A stretch of 64,000 bases of DNA from Legionella feeleii (GTDB taxonomy: Bacteria > Pseudomonadota > Gammaproteobacteria > Legionellales > Legionellaceae): assembly GCF_001467625.1 (NCBI RefSeq), contig NZ_LNYB01000080.1, positions 358,271 through 422,270 of the forward strand, given 5' to 3'. This document shows, in pieces, positions 44,352 to 55,179 of the stretch. Position 1 is the stretch's first letter. Each line of letters begins with the position of its first letter. Position numbers and translations under genes: made by a program. The notes beneath the pieces were generated by a model. That model saw nothing but the letters and a program-made list of their open reading frames with translations, did no database searches and had not been told where the DNA came from.

Positions 44352-45035
44352 ATGACAAAATTAACCGATTTGGCTGAAAAATTAACTTCAGAATTGAATG
44401 GCTTGTTTTCTTCGATTATTGTAGCCAACGATGAGATTACCCTTGAGTGTGAGGTTAGCAAGCTTAAGACGACCTTACAGCAACTATGTAGTCATGAATT
44501 ATTTTTGTTTGATCAACTCATTGATCTGTGCGCTGTCGATTATTTGTCGTACGGCGAATACGATTGGGAGACAGAGTCAGCCACAGAAAGTGGCTTTTCG
44601 CGTGGGGTAGAACGACAGGAAGCAAAAGCTTACGCATTGACCAAGCCACGCTTTGCAGTCGTTTACCATTTATTATCTACTAAAAAGAACCACCGAGTGC
44701 GCGTAAAAGCATTTGTTGAGGAAACCCATTTAGTTGTTCCTTCAGTACATGATATTTGGAAGGGTGCAAATTGGTTTGAGCGTGAAGCTTATGACTTATA
44801 TGGAATTTTATTTGAAAACCACCCTGACCTAAGACGCATTCTTACTGACTATGGATTTATTGGTCATCCTTTCCGTAAAGATTTTCCACTTAGTGGCCAT
44901 GTAGAAATGCGTTATGATGCACAGTTACAAAAAGTAATCTACGAACCAGTAGATATCGAACCAAGAATTCTGGTTCCTAAGGTAATACGAAACGACAATC
45001 GCTATCTTGACAAAAACGGAGCGAGCAATGATTGA
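44352..45035 (+). CDS. nuoC: NADH-quinone oxidoreductase subunit C
   Basis: 227 residues from ATG 44352. The 30-kDa subunit signature [20 protein letters not shown] and [10 protein letters not shown] are present. It is separate from nuoD, unlike the fused NuoCD of E. coli. The ribosome site is weak; a TTG at 44319 would overlap nuoB. Confidence 0.93.
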   Translation: MTKLTDLAEKLTSELNGLFSSIIVANDEITLECEVSKLKTTLQQLCSHELFLFDQLIDLCAVDYLSYGEYDWETESATESGFSRGVERQEAKAYALTKPRFAVVYHLLSTKKNHRVRVKAFVEETHLVVPSVHDIWKGANWFEREAYDLYGILFENHPDLRRILTDYGFIGHPFRKDFPLSGHVEMRYDAQLQKVIYEPVDIEPRILVPKVIRNDNRYLDKNGASND

Positions 45036-46281
45036 ATTAAAGAATTACACGCTCAATTTTGGTCCACAGCATCCGGCAGCTCATGGGGTATTGCGCCTTG
45101 TTCTTGAGTTGGAAGGTGAAACCATTACTCGTGCCGATCCACATATTGGATTGCTGCATCGCGCCACTGAGAAATTGGCTGAAACCAAGCCTTACATACA
45201 AAGCATAGGTTACATGGATAGGCTTGATTATGTTTCCATGATGTGTAACGAACATGCCTATGTTCTTGCTCTGGAAAAATTGCTGGGTATAGATATCCCT
45301 TTACGAGCAAAGTACATCCGCACTATGTTTGACGAGGTGACTCGTATTCTGAATCATCTGCTCTGGTTAGGAGCTATTGCCTTAGATATTGGCGCAATGA
45401 CTGTATTTCTCTACTGTTTCCGCGAGCGTGAAGATTTGTTTGACTGCTATGAGGCTGTTTCCGGTGCCCGCATGCATGCTACTTATTATCGTCCCGGCGG
45501 TGTGGCCCGTGATTTACCCAATACGATGCCAAAGTACAAACCATCGCGTTGGCATAATGAGCGTGAAGTTGAAAAAATGAATGTCCACCGAGAAGGTAGT
45601 TTATTGGATTTCTTGTGGGCTTTTACCGAACGTTTCCCAAAATGTGTTGATGAGTATGAAACCCTGCTCACTGATAACCGTATTTGGAAACAGCGTACAG
45701 TGGATATTGGTGTTGTTTCACCTGAAGAGGCATTACAATGGGGATTTACTGGACCCATGTTACGTGGTTCAGGTGTGGCGTGGGACCTGCGTAAAAAACA
45801 ACCTTATGCTGCTTATGATCAAGTGGATTTTGACATTCCGGTTGGCAAAACAGGTGATTGCTATGACCGCTACTTAGTACGAGTAGAAGAATTACGGCAA
45901 TCAAATAACATTATAAGGCAATGTATTGAATGGTTGCGTGATAATCCTGGCCCGGTAAAAATTGATGATAACAAGATTACGCCACCAAAGCGTGAAAAGA
46001 TGAAGCATGATATGGAGGCATTGATTCACCATTTTAAACTTTTCACGGAAGGGTTTTGTTTGCCACAAGGTGAAGTCTATAGTGCGGTTGAGGCTCCCAA
46101 AGGTGAATTTGGTATTTATTTGGTGTCAGATGGCGCTAACAAGCCTTATCGTATGAAGATTCGTGCGCCGGGGTTTGCTCACTTATCAAGTTTCGATGCG
46201 ATGGTGAGAGGGCATATGCTTGCTGATGGAGTTGCGATTCTTGCAAGTCAAGACATTGTATTTGGTGAGATTGACCGATAG
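45028..46281 (+). CDS. nuoD: NADH-quinone oxidoreductase subunit D
   Basis: 417 residues. The 49-kDa subunit forms the quinone pocket with Nuo[17 protein letters not shown], the RGHMLAD region and the [12 protein letters not shown] segment are present. ATG 45028 follows GGAGC and overlaps the nuoC stop by 8 bp. Confidence 0.96.
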   Translation: MIELKNYTLNFGPQHPAAHGVLRLVLELEGETITRADPHIGLLHRATEKLAETKPYIQSIGYMDRLDYVSMMCNEHAYVLALEKLLGIDIPLRAKYIRTMFDEVTRILNHLLWLGAIALDIGAMTVFLYCFREREDLFDCYEAVSGARMHATYYRPGGVARDLPNTMPKYKPSRWHNEREVEKMNVHREGSLLDFLWAFTERFPKCVDEYETLLTDNRIWKQRTVDIGVVSPEEALQWGFTGPMLRGSGVAWDLRKKQPYAAYDQVDFDIPVGKTGDCYDRYLVRVEELRQSNNIIRQCIEWLRDNPGPVKIDDNKITPPKREKMKHDMEALIHHFKLFTEGFCLPQGEVYSAVEAPKGEFGIYLVSDGANKPYRMKIRAPGFAHLSSFDAMVRGHMLADGVAILASQDIVFGEIDR

Positions 46282-46286
46282 ATTAA

Positions 46287-46432
46287 TAGACTTCTCTCGA
46301 AACTGGCTGCCTTGAAAGCAGGGGAGAAGAAAACGGCGCGCAGAACAACAGCGAGCATGCGAGTACATGAGGATTCGAGCAACGTATCGACGAAGCAATG
46401 CTCCAATGAAGTAGAGTTTCGAAAGAAGTCTA
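46287..46432. repeat. MITE-like element inside the nuo operon (nuoD-nuoE)
   Basis: TAGACTTCTCTCGAAACT at the left end and the complement of AGTTTCGAAAGAAGTCTA at the right end make an 18-bp terminal inverted repeat with one mismatch. The interior (GAGGATTCGAGCAACG, TCGACGAAGCAATGCTCC) has no gene. It fills almost all of the 193-bp nuoD-nuoE gap. Similar sequences are scattered in Legionella-type genomes from memory. Confidence 0.8.
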
Positions 46433-46474
46433 ATGAGCGTGGTCTCATTATTAACACATTAAAGGTTAGAAAGA

Positions 46475-46978
46475 ATGTCTGAGAATTCAGCTAAATTACT
46501 TCGTCAATTTGTTTCATCCACGGGTATGGATGAAATTGACCATTGGATCGCCAAGTATCCAGCAGATCAAAGACAATCTGCTGTGATGCGTGCATTGATG
46601 ATTGTCCAAGAAGAGCAAGGGTCGTTGACTCCTGAGCTCATGGATGCGGTAGCAGATTATTTGGAAATGCCGGCTATTGCAGTTTACGAAGTAGCAAGTT
46701 TTTACACGATGTATGAACTCAAACCCACGGGACGGCATTTGGTAAATGTCTGCACCAATATTTCGTGCAAACTGTGTGGTTCATCAAAGATTGTGGAGCA
46801 TTTGCAGAAAAAACTAGGGATTAACTTGGGTGAAACTACTGCTGATGGTCGATACACGTTAAGGTCAGTTGAATGCCTTGGTGCTTGTGTAAATGCGCCA
46901 ATGATGCAGGTAGATAAAGATTATCACGAGAATCTGACCACTGATAAGATTGATAAAGTCTTGGAACAATACCAATGA
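46475..46978 (+). CDS. nuoE: NADH-quinone oxidoreductase subunit E
   Basis: 167 residues. [2Fe-2S] cluster N1a ligands lie in CTNISCKLCG and ECLGACVNAP. It works with NuoF and NuoG in the NADH-oxidising arm. AAAGGTTAGAA precedes the ATG, so translation restarts well after the inserted element. Confidence 0.95.
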   Translation: MSENSAKLLRQFVSSTGMDEIDHWIAKYPADQRQSAVMRALMIVQEEQGSLTPELMDAVADYLEMPAIAVYEVASFYTMYELKPTGRHLVNVCTNISCKLCGSSKIVEHLQKKLGINLGETTADGRYTLRSVECLGACVNAPMMQVDKDYHENLTTDKIDKVLEQYQ

Positions 46979-46996
46979 ATGATAGAGGTGGTTGTC

Positions 46997-48274
46997 ATGG
47001 TTGAACAAAATCAAGTCTGTTACCGTACGTTCCATTTGCAAGAACCATGGACTTTGGCTGCCTATCAAAGTATCGGCGGTTATAGTGCATGGCGGCGTAT
47101 TCTGAAAGAACAGACACCTCCGCAACAGATCATCGATGAATTAAAAACGTCTGCTTTACGTGGTCGTGGTGGTGCAGGATTTCCCACTGGCCTGAAGTGG
47201 AGTTTTATGAATCGTAATGCGCAGATCCAAAAATACGTGGTATGTAATTCTGATGAAGGAGAGCCGGGTACGTGTAAGGATCGAGAGATTTTAAGCCGTA
47301 ACCCGCATCAATTAATCGAAGGAATGGCTATTGCGGGCTATGTGATGGGCGCAACCGTAGGCTACAACTACATTCGCGGCGAGTTCTGGGAGCCTTTCCT
47401 AAGAACTGAATCCGCGCTGAAAGAGGCTTATGCAGCAGGATTGTTAGGCAAGAATATTTTAGGTTCTGGCGTTGATTTTGATCTTTATAATCATCTGGGC
47501 GCTGGTGCTTATATTTGCGGTGAAGAAACAGCCTTATTGAATTCCCTGGAAGGCAAAAAGGGACAGCCGCGATTTAAACCGCCTTTCCCAGCCAACTATG
47601 GCCTTTATGGTAAACCCACAACGATTAATAATACGGAAACATTCGCTTCTGTTCCGGTCATTATGGAGAAAGGGGGCGAGTGGTTTCTCCAGTTAGGTAA
47701 ACCGAATAACGGCGGCGCAAAGTGTTTCAGTGTCAGCGGCCATGTTAACAAGCCAGCAAACTTTGAGATACCTTTAGGGACTCCATTTAAAACCTTATTG
47801 GAATTGGCAGGCGGCGTCCGTGAAGGGAGAAAAATCAAAGCAGTCATTCCTGGTGGGACATCGATGCCAGTATTACCAGGTGATATTATGATGAACTTGG
47901 ATATGGATTATGACAGTATCCAAAAAGCGGGTTCAGGTTTGGGTTCCGGTGCAGTCATTGTAATGGATGAGACCACCTGTATGGTCGATGCTCTTTATCG
48001 TATTTCCGAATTCTATATGGACGAATCCTGTGGACAATGTACACCCTGCCGTGAAGGTACAGGTTGGCTGGTTCGCTTAATCCACCGAATCAAAGAAGGA
48101 CACGGTGAACCAGGTGATATCGAAAAGCTGGTAAACGTTGCCGATAAAATTGAAGGTCGTACTATCTGTGCACTTGGTGAAGCGGCAGCGTGGCCGGTAC
48201 AAAGTTTCGTAAAGCATTTTTATCATGAATTTGATTATTTCATTAAGCATAAACGCTCGGTCGTCGCAGCATAA
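46997..48274 (+). CDS. nuoF: NADH-quinone oxidoreductase subunit F
   Basis: 425 residues. NADH site [16 protein letters not shown] region [14 protein letters not shown] and [4Fe-4S] N3 ligands in [14 protein letters not shown] 46997 is preferred because GAGGT lies 7 bp upstream; 46979 abuts the nuoE stop. Confidence 0.95.
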   Translation: MVEQNQVCYRTFHLQEPWTLAAYQSIGGYSAWRRILKEQTPPQQIIDELKTSALRGRGGAGFPTGLKWSFMNRNAQIQKYVVCNSDEGEPGTCKDREILSRNPHQLIEGMAIAGYVMGATVGYNYIRGEFWEPFLRTESALKEAYAAGLLGKNILGSGVDFDLYNHLGAGAYICGEETALLNSLEGKKGQPRFKPPFPANYGLYGKPTTINNTETFASVPVIMEKGGEWFLQLGKPNNGGAKCFSVSGHVNKPANFEIPLGTPFKTLLELAGGVREGRKIKAVIPGGTSMPVLPGDIMMNLDMDYDSIQKAGSGLGSGAVIVMDETTCMVDALYRISEFYMDESCGQCTPCREGTGWLVRLIHRIKEGHGEPGDIEKLVNVADKIEGRTICALGEAAAWPVQSFVKHFYHEFDYFIKHKRSVVAA

Positions 48275-48292
48275 TTGAAGAAGGTTTAAACA

Positions 48293-50644
48293 ATGGCCAC
48301 CATTGAAATTGACGGTAAAACATTTGAAGTCGAAAACGGCAAAATGATCATCGAGGTTGCTGATGAGGCGGGAATCTATATTCCCCGTTTCTGCTATCAC
48401 AAGAAATTATCAGTAGCAGCTAACTGCCGTATGTGTTTAGTCCAAGTCGAAAACGGACGTAAACCAGTCCCTGCTTGTGCGACGCCGATTACTAACGGCA
48501 TGAAAGTGTTTACAAAATCAGAAGAGGCTATCCGTTCGCAAGAAGCAGTGATGGAGTTTTTGTTGATCAACCATCCCCTGGATTGTCCTATCTGCGATCA
48601 GGGTGGCGAGTGCGAATTGCAAGATATCTCCATGGGGTTTGGTTATGATGCTTCCGAGTATGAAGAAACCAAGCGTTCTGTCGTCGACGATGATTTGGGT
48701 TCATTGATAGCTACCGAAATGACTCGCTGTATCCATTGTACTCGCTGTGTACGCTTTGGGGATGAAGTTGCTGGGGTCCCTGAGTTGGGTGCGACAGGGC
48801 GCGGTGAAAAAATGCAGATTGGCACGTACATTCAGCACAGCCTGGTTTCAGAGGTATCAGGCAATGTTATCGATCTTTGCCCAGTGGGCGCACTGACTTC
48901 CAAACCCTATCGCTATACTGCCAGAGCCTGGGAAATGACTCAGCACGATAGCTTGGCTCCTCACGATTGTTTGGGCTCAAATGTTTATTTGCATATCCGT
49001 CGTGAAGAGTTAATGCGTGCGGTGCCTAAAGAAAACGAAGCGATTAACGAAACCTGGATATCTGATAGAGACCGATTTAGCTACTTAGGGCTGAACAGCG
49101 AAGCACGTGCAAGCCAGCCGATGATTAAAAGAAACGGTCAATGGGAAACGGTAGATTGGCAAACTGCGCTTAAATTTACTGCTGAAGGAATAAGTCGCAT
49201 TATTAAACAGCATGGTCCAGAGCAGTTTGCTGCCTTTGCGTCGCCTTCCTCCACCTTGGAAGAGCTTTATCTGTTGCAAAAATTCATGCGGGAATTAGGG
49301 GTTAACAATTTAGATCATCGTCTACAACAAACCGATTTCCGTGATCAAAACAATCAAGGAACGATGCCTACCAGCTCTCTGAAATATGCTGAGTTGGAAA
49401 ATCAGCAGGCGATTTTGTTGCTGGGTTGTAACATTCACCGGGAAGTACCACTTGCTGGTATTCGGGCACGTAAGGCTTTCAGAAATGGAGCTAAATTGTT
49501 TGCCATCAATCCAGTGGATTATGATTACCATTTTGATCTCGCCGGTAAAGCGGTTGTTTCTCCACAGGAAATGCCTATGCAACTTGCCAAATTAGTATTG
49601 GCAATGACTGAAGACGTCAAAAAATTACCGGAAGAAGTACAGAAACTCCTGCTTGGCTTAGAAATTGATGAGACAACCAAGGCAATGGCTAACGCACTGA
49701 GCCAACCCAATGCTGCCATAATTACTGGCGCGTTATGTGAAAACCATCCTGATGCCTCTTTGCTGCGCACTTTGGTTTATTTACTTGAAGAAAAGGCTGG
49801 TGTCCGCGTTTTAAGGCTTACCCAGGGCGCAAATAGCGCAGGTGCATGTCTTGCAGGCATGTTACCGCACCGTACTGTTGCAGGAAAAGCTGTAGAGACT
49901 AGTGGCATGGATGTGCAAGCTGCACTGGATGCCAAATTAAAAGGATATTTTTTACTTGCAGTCGAGCCCGGATTTGATTTTGCTAATCCTTATCGTGCCA
50001 GGCAGTCTATGCTTGGTGCTGAATTTGTAGTGATGCTTTCGGCATTCCAAAATGAGTCCATGCAAGATTACGCAGATGTCATTTTGCCAATGGCACCTTA
50101 TGCTGAAACGTCTGGTACTTATATTAATATTGATAAATTATGGCAAACCGTGAAGGGTGCAAAGTTGCCACATGGCGAAGCCCGACCAGCCTGGAAAATT
50201 TTGCGTGTACTTGCAAATTTATTGCAATGCAAAGATTTCCAGCAGGTTTCCTCTGAAGAAGTATTGGCAGAAATAAAATCATTGGCAGGAATGGTTGCGG
50301 AAAGTAAATATCAACCGTACTATCCGGAATCGTTGCCTGTGATCAATAAGCAGTTGGTGCGTGTGGGTGAATGGCCTTTATACCGCTGTGACAGCATCGT
50401 GCGTCATGCACAGGCACTGCAGTTATGTGCAGCATCTGAATCGGCCTGCATAAGAATTCATCCAACGACTGCTAACAGATTGAAATTAGATGAGGTTGCC
50501 ACTGTATCTCAAGGTGATATTGAGATAACATTGCCGCTTAAACGTGACGAGCGCATGGCACCCGATGTTGTATGGGTAGCAAACGCAATGCCGGAAACAG
50601 CAGATTTAGGGCACTCTTTTGCTGCAATAACTATCAAGCGCTAA
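48293..50644 (+). CDS. nuoG: NADH-quinone oxidoreductase subunit G
   Basis: 783 residues. The N-terminal [2Fe-2S] N1b (FCYHKKLSVAANCRMCLVQV in parts), His/Cys N5 site (DCPICDQGGECELQD) and N4 ligands (RCIHCTRCVRF, DLCPVGAL) are complete, followed by a molybdopterin-oxidoreductase-like domain. E. coli NuoG is longer (908) and has an extra cluster. Confidence 0.95.
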   Translation: MATIEIDGKTFEVENGKMIIEVADEAGIYIPRFCYHKKLSVAANCRMCLVQVENGRKPVPACATPITNGMKVFTKSEEAIRSQEAVMEFLLINHPLDCPICDQGGECELQDISMGFGYDASEYEETKRSVVDDDLGSLIATEMTRCIHCTRCVRFGDEVAGVPELGATGRGEKMQIGTYIQHSLVSEVSGNVIDLCPVGALTSKPYRYTARAWEMTQHDSLAPHDCLGSNVYLHIRREELMRAVPKENEAINETWISDRDRFSYLGLNSEARASQPMIKRNGQWETVDWQTALKFTAEGISRIIKQHGPEQFAAFASPSSTLEELYLLQKFMRELGVNNLDHRLQQTDFRDQNNQGTMPTSSLKYAELENQQAILLLGCNIHREVPLAGIRARKAFRNGAKLFAINPVDYDYHFDLAGKAVVSPQEMPMQLAKLVLAMTEDVKKLPEEVQKLLLGLEIDETTKAMANALSQPNAAIITGALCENHPDASLLRTLVYLLEEKAGVRVLRLTQGANSAGACLAGMLPHRTVAGKAVETSGMDVQAALDAKLKGYFLLAVEPGFDFANPYRARQSMLGAEFVVMLSAFQNESMQDYADVILPMAPYAETSGTYINIDKLWQTVKGAKLPHGEARPAWKILRVLANLLQCKDFQQVSSEEVLAEIKSLAGMVAESKYQPYYPESLPVINKQLVRVGEWPLYRCDSIVRHAQALQLCAASESACIRIHPTTANRLKLDEVATVSQGDIEITLPLKRDERMAPDVVWVANAMPETADLGHSFAAITIKR

Positions 50645-50656
50645 ACAGGTAAAAAT

Positions 50657-51679
50657 ATGCTACAAGATATCAGCATTTTGCTCTGGATCATTATCAAGAT
50701 CCTGGTTATAGTGATTCCACTCCTTATTGGAGTTGCTTATCTAACCTATGCTGAACGCAAGGTAATCGGTTATATTCAAGTCCGTATAGGACCCAACCGT
50801 GTTGGTATATTGGGGTTACTGCAGCCTTTTGCCGATCTATTCAAGCTAATCACTAAGGAAATTATTGTTCCTAGCAGATCAAATAAATACCTGTTTGTTA
50901 TAGCACCCCTCTTTGCACTTGCTCCTGCCTTGGCAGGCTGGGCTGTTATACCTTTTTCGCAGGGAATCGTTTTAGCTGATATTAATGCTGGTGTTTTATA
51001 TCTCTTTGCACTAAGTTCCCTTGGTGTTTACGGAGTATTGATAGCCGGCTGGGCTTCAAACTCAAAGTATGCCATGTTTGGTTCGCTGCGTAGCGCGGCG
51101 CAAACTGTATCTTATGAGATTGCCATGGGGTTCGCTTTTGTTGGCGTTTTACTGGCAGCTGGCAGCATGAATCTAAGTGAGATAGTTCTATCACAACGTG
51201 GCGGCATTTGGCATTGGTGGTTTCTACCTTTACTGCCCCTGTTTATTGTTTTTTGGATTGCGGGGATCGCTGAAACAAACAGAGCACCTTTTGATTTGGC
51301 AGAAGGAGAATCAGAAATCGTTGCTGGGTTCCATGTGGAATACTCAGGAATTGGTTTTGCCTTATTCTTCCTTTCCGAATATGCCAGCATGATTTTACTT
51401 TCCACGGTCATGGCTATTTTATTTTTGGGTGGCTGGTTATCACCTTTTGAGGGAATGCCGGTACTTGGTGACATTTTCTTTTTTGTCCCCGGGTTTGTTT
51501 GGTTACTCGCAAAAATTTCATTCTTTCTTTTTGTTTATTTATGGGTCCGCGCCACTTTCCCACGTTATCGCTATGATCAACTCATGCGTTTAGGATGGAA
51601 AGTTTTGATCCCGGTGACCATTGTATGGGTTATTGTTACAGCCCTAATGGTTGTAGCTGAACTTAAACCTTGGTTTTAA
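50657..51679 (+). CDS. nuoH: NADH-quinone oxidoreductase subunit H
   Basis: 340 residues, eight predicted helices. Signatures [19 protein letters not shown] and [20 protein letters not shown] (20-residue part) line the quinone channel at the junction of the arms. Confidence 0.96.
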   Translation: MLQDISILLWIIIKILVIVIPLLIGVAYLTYAERKVIGYIQVRIGPNRVGILGLLQPFADLFKLITKEIIVPSRSNKYLFVIAPLFALAPALAGWAVIPFSQGIVLADINAGVLYLFALSSLGVYGVLIAGWASNSKYAMFGSLRSAAQTVSYEIAMGFAFVGVLLAAGSMNLSEIVLSQRGGIWHWWFLPLLPLFIVFWIAGIAETNRAPFDLAEGESEIVAGFHVEYSGIGFALFFLSEYASMILLSTVMAILFLGGWLSPFEGMPVLGDIFFFVPGFVWLLAKISFFLFVYLWVRATFPRYRYDQLMRLGWKVLIPVTIVWVIVTALMVVAELKPWF

Positions 51680-51699
51680 CCAGTCAACTGAGCAAACGA

Positions 51700-52200
51700 A
51701 TGAAACAAGTATATCGATATATCAGACATTATATTCGTAGCTTCCTGCTTCTGGAATTACTATCCGGTTTGAAGCTAACAGGGAAATATTTTTTTAAAAA
51801 GAAAGTGACAGTGCAATTCCCTGAGGAACAGACACCGCTATCTCCTCGTTTTCGCGGCTTGTTGGCATTAAGGCGGTATCCCAATGGCGAAGAAAGGTGT
51901 ATAGCCTGCAAATTATGTGAAGCAGTTTGTCCTGCACTTGCTATTACCATTGAATCAGAGCCACGAGAGGATGGTTCGCGTCGGACTACCCGCTACGATA
52001 TTGATATGTTTAAATGTATTAATTGCGGTTTGTGCGAGGAGTCCTGTCCTGTCGATTCAATCGTGGTAACACCGATCCACCATTATCATATTAGTGAGCG
52101 TGGTCAGAATATTATGACGAAAGAGAAACTGCTTGCAGTGGGTAGCCTAATGGAAAAGAGATTGGCCGCAGACAGAGACGCTGATAAAGAATGGCGCTAA
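51700..52200 (+). CDS. nuoI: NADH-quinone oxidoreductase subunit I
   Basis: 166 residues. Two [4Fe-4S] motifs [12 protein letters not shown] and [12 protein letters not shown] hold clusters N6a and N6b. ATG 51700 is the likely start; the longer frame from 51670 would run into nuoH. Confidence 0.95.
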   Translation: MKQVYRYIRHYIRSFLLLELLSGLKLTGKYFFKKKVTVQFPEEQTPLSPRFRGLLALRRYPNGEERCIACKLCEAVCPALAITIESEPREDGSRRTTRYDIDMFKCINCGLCEESCPVDSIVVTPIHHYHISERGQNIMTKEKLLAVGSLMEKRLAADRDADKEWR

Positions 52201-52211
52201 TGGGGTAAGAA

Positions 52212-52865
52212 ATGCATCAATTATTTTTAGACATAGTTTTCTACGTATTTGCAGGGTTGTCGATACTATCTGCCCTGATGGTTATTACACAAAATAATCC
52301 AGTACGCTGCGTCTTGTTTTTGGTCTTGACCTTTTTTGCAAGCTCTGTGCTTTGGATACTCGTTGAAGCTGAGTTTTTGGCACTGATACTTGTCTTGGTT
52401 TATGTTGGTGCTGTGATGACCCTGTTTTTATTCGTGGTCATGATGCTTAATATCGATACAGAGTCGATGAAAGCACATTTTGTTCGCTATCTGCCATTTG
52501 GTTTGATTTTGGTTGCATTGCTGACAGGGTTGCTCTTGATTGCCGTCCCTGAAGACACTTTTAAAACTGACATTGAACAACCTGCACTGAGTGCACAAAC
52601 AAGCCCAAACACAACAATAGACGAGAGTAATGTAGTTGAGCCAGTGAAAGCATTATCCAATACTGAAAAAATAGGAATGGTCCTTTATACAGATTATGTT
52701 TTTGCGTTTGAACTTGCCGCAGTCCTGCTTTTAGTGGCAATTATTTCTGCAATTACTTTGGCGCATCGGGGAGCGATTCGTTCTAAACGACAGAATATTG
52801 TTGGGCAGATTATGACTCGTCGCGAGGATAGGGTCAAACTTGTCAAAATGAAGCCCGAGAAATAA
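52212..52865 (+). CDS. nuoJ: NADH-quinone oxidoreductase subunit J
   Basis: 217 residues with five helices: three N-terminal with NPVRCVLFLVLTFF and LVYVGAVMTLFLFVVMML, and a hydrophilic insertion (about 115-155) before the last helix, longer than in E. coli (184 aa). Confidence 0.94.
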   Translation: MHQLFLDIVFYVFAGLSILSALMVITQNNPVRCVLFLVLTFFASSVLWILVEAEFLALILVLVYVGAVMTLFLFVVMMLNIDTESMKAHFVRYLPFGLILVALLTGLLLIAVPEDTFKTDIEQPALSAQTSPNTTIDESNVVEPVKALSNTEKIGMVLYTDYVFAFELAAVLLLVAIISAITLAHRGAIRSKRQNIVGQIMTRREDRVKLVKMKPEK

Positions 52866-52880
52866 ACACTAGGAACATAG

Positions 52881-53186
52881 ATGATACCAGTAAACAATTA
52901 TTTGATATTGGCTGCGATTTTGTTTGGTTTGAGCCTCGTAGGCATCATGCTTAATCGCAAAAATATAATACTGCTGTTGGTTTGTATTGAACTGATGCTG
53001 CTGGCAGTCAACACCAATTTTGTCGCCTTTTCCCATTTCTATGGTGGGGTTGCTGGTGAAGTATTTGTATTCTTTATCCTAACGGTTGCCGCTGCTGAAG
53101 CAGCGATAGGTTTGGCTATAGTGATGTTGCTCTACCGTAACAGGGGCAATATCGATGTCGATAAGATGAATCATTTAAAAGGTTAA
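52881..53186 (+). CDS. nuoK: NADH-quinone oxidoreductase subunit K
   Basis: 101 residues, three helices. The buried Glu in [13 protein letters not shown] and Glu in [12 protein letters not shown], needed for proton pumping, are present. Confidence 0.95.
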   Translation: MIPVNNYLILAAILFGLSLVGIMLNRKNIILLLVCIELMLLAVNTNFVAFSHFYGGVAGEVFVFFILTVAAAEAAIGLAIVMLLYRNRGNIDVDKMNHLKG

Positions 53187-53190
53187 CAAC

Positions 53191-55164
53191 GTGAGCATTC
53201 AACAACTATGTCTTATAATTGTTCTTGCACCGCTGCTCGGTTCAATCATTGCGGGGTTTTTCCGCAACCAGATTGGTCGTTCGGGTGCACATTCCGTAAC
53301 CATTGCTGGTGTTGGTTTATCTTTTCTATTATCGCTTTATGTTGCTGTACTCATATTAACTGGTTCGGCTGATTCGGTTAATAGTAATGTTTATACATGG
53401 GCTAGCGGCGGAGATTTGTTCCCATATGCGTTCCATATTGGGTTTTTAATTGATCCCCTGACTGTAGTAATGCTGGTTGTGGTAAATTTTGTATCTCTGC
53501 TAGTTCATATCTACAGTATTGGTTATATGGCCGATGATGATGGTTACCAGCGATTTTTTAGTTATATTTCCCTTTTTACCTTTATGATGTTGATGCTGGT
53601 TACCGCCAATAATTTTTTGCAGCTGTTTTTCGGTTGGGAAGGCGTAGGTCTGGTTTCCTATTTACTTATCAGCTTTTGGTACGACAAAGAGTCAGCTATT
53701 GAAGGCGGTTTGAAAGCCTTTATAGTCAACCGGGTAGGGGATTTTGGTTTTGTGCTGGGGATAGCCATGGTCTTGGCTTATACCGGTAGTTTGGATTACG
53801 ACACGGTTTTCCAAAGTGCAAATCATCTGTCTGGCACTACTGTGGAGCTATTTTCCGGCCATCCGTGGTCATTGCTTACGGTGATTTGTTTGCTGCTTTA
53901 TGTAGGGGCTATGGGTAAATCAGCTCAAGTTCCCCTGCACGTATGGTTGCCAGAGTCAATGGAAGGTCCTACTCCCATTTCCGCATTGATCCATGCGGCA
54001 ACAATGGTTACCGCCGGGGTTTTCATGATTGCCCGTATTTCCCCCTTGGTCGAATTGTCAACTACCGCACTGAGCACCATTCTGATTATCGGTGCTACAG
54101 GGGCTCTGTTTACTGGAATTTTGGCTTTGGTGATGAATGACATCAAGCGAGTTGTTGCCTATTCTACCTTATCACAATTAGGTTACATGATGGTTGCGAT
54201 GGGCGCTTCTGCTTATAGTGCTGGAATGTTCCACTTATTGACGCATGCTTGCTTTAAAGCCCTGTTATTTTTAGGCGCAGGCTCGGTCATTATTGGTATG
54301 CACCACGAGCAGGATATGCGCAAAATGGGCGGTCTATGGTGTAAAATGCCAATTACCTATGCCACTTTTGTCATTGGCAGTCTAGCGCTTTGTGCTATCC
54401 CTCCTTTTGCAGGCTTCTACTCTAAAGATACGATTATAGAAGCAGCAAAACTCTCAGAAATTCCTGGCAGTGGTTATGCCTATTTTTGTGTGGCTTTAGG
54501 TGCCATGGTTACCGCGCTATATACTTTCCGTGCTTTATTCATGACTTTTCATGGAAAGTCTCGCGCGGATGAGCATACGCTTTCTCACTTGCATGAGTCG
54601 CCTTCGGTGGTATGGTTCCCATTAGTGATGTTGGCAATTCCTTCAGTCATTATCGGATATATCCTTTATATGCCAATGCTTTATGATACACCGACGCTCC
54701 TTGGAAAATCCTTGTTTGTTTTACCTGAGCATAATGTGCTTGCTGAATTAGCAAAGGAAGTCTCTTCCCCTTGGCAAGCAGCCTTGCATTCAGTCGGTTC
54801 ACTAACGTTCTGGTTAGCTATTGCCGGTATTGTGATTGCCTGGGTTTGCTATATTGCCTTGCCTTCAATCCCTGGCGTTTTGGCCAGGACCTTAGCTTGG
54901 CCATACCGTATTCTGATGAACAAGTATGGTTTTGATGCATTCAATGATCTCGTCATTGTGCGTGGTTCCAAAGCTATGGGGCAATTCTTTTATCAAACAG
55001 GTGATCAACGGCTTATTGACGGCATGCTCGTAAATGGTGCAGGTCGTACGATTAGGTGGTTCGCACAAAAAGGTCGCGCTATCCAAAGTGGCTATTTGTA
55101 CCATTATGCAACAGTGATGGTACTTGGTCTTTTTGTTTTCCTATGCTGGTTATTGCTAGGCTGA
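53191..55164 (+). CDS. nuoL: NADH-quinone oxidoreductase subunit L
   Basis: 657 residues. Antiporter-like proton-pumping subunit with FFGWEGVGLVSYLLI, AQVPLHVWLPESMEGPTPIS and LIHAATMVTAGVFM, and the long C-terminal lateral helix. Starts with GTG 4 bp after nuoK. Confidence 0.96.
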   Translation: MSIQQLCLIIVLAPLLGSIIAGFFRNQIGRSGAHSVTIAGVGLSFLLSLYVAVLILTGSADSVNSNVYTWASGGDLFPYAFHIGFLIDPLTVVMLVVVNFVSLLVHIYSIGYMADDDGYQRFFSYISLFTFMMLMLVTANNFLQLFFGWEGVGLVSYLLISFWYDKESAIEGGLKAFIVNRVGDFGFVLGIAMVLAYTGSLDYDTVFQSANHLSGTTVELFSGHPWSLLTVICLLLYVGAMGKSAQVPLHVWLPESMEGPTPISALIHAATMVTAGVFMIARISPLVELSTTALSTILIIGATGALFTGILALVMNDIKRVVAYSTLSQLGYMMVAMGASAYSAGMFHLLTHACFKALLFLGAGSVIIGMHHEQDMRKMGGLWCKMPITYATFVIGSLALCAIPPFAGFYSKDTIIEAAKLSEIPGSGYAYFCVALGAMVTALYTFRALFMTFHGKSRADEHTLSHLHESPSVVWFPLVMLAIPSVIIGYILYMPMLYDTPTLLGKSLFVLPEHNVLAELAKEVSSPWQAALHSVGSLTFWLAIAGIVIAWVCYIALPSIPGVLARTLAWPYRILMNKYGFDAFNDLVIVRGSKAMGQFFYQTGDQRLIDGMLVNGAGRTIRWFAQKGRAIQSGYLYHYATVMVLGLFVFLCWLLLG

Positions 55165-55179
55165 TTATAAGGTGAAGGT

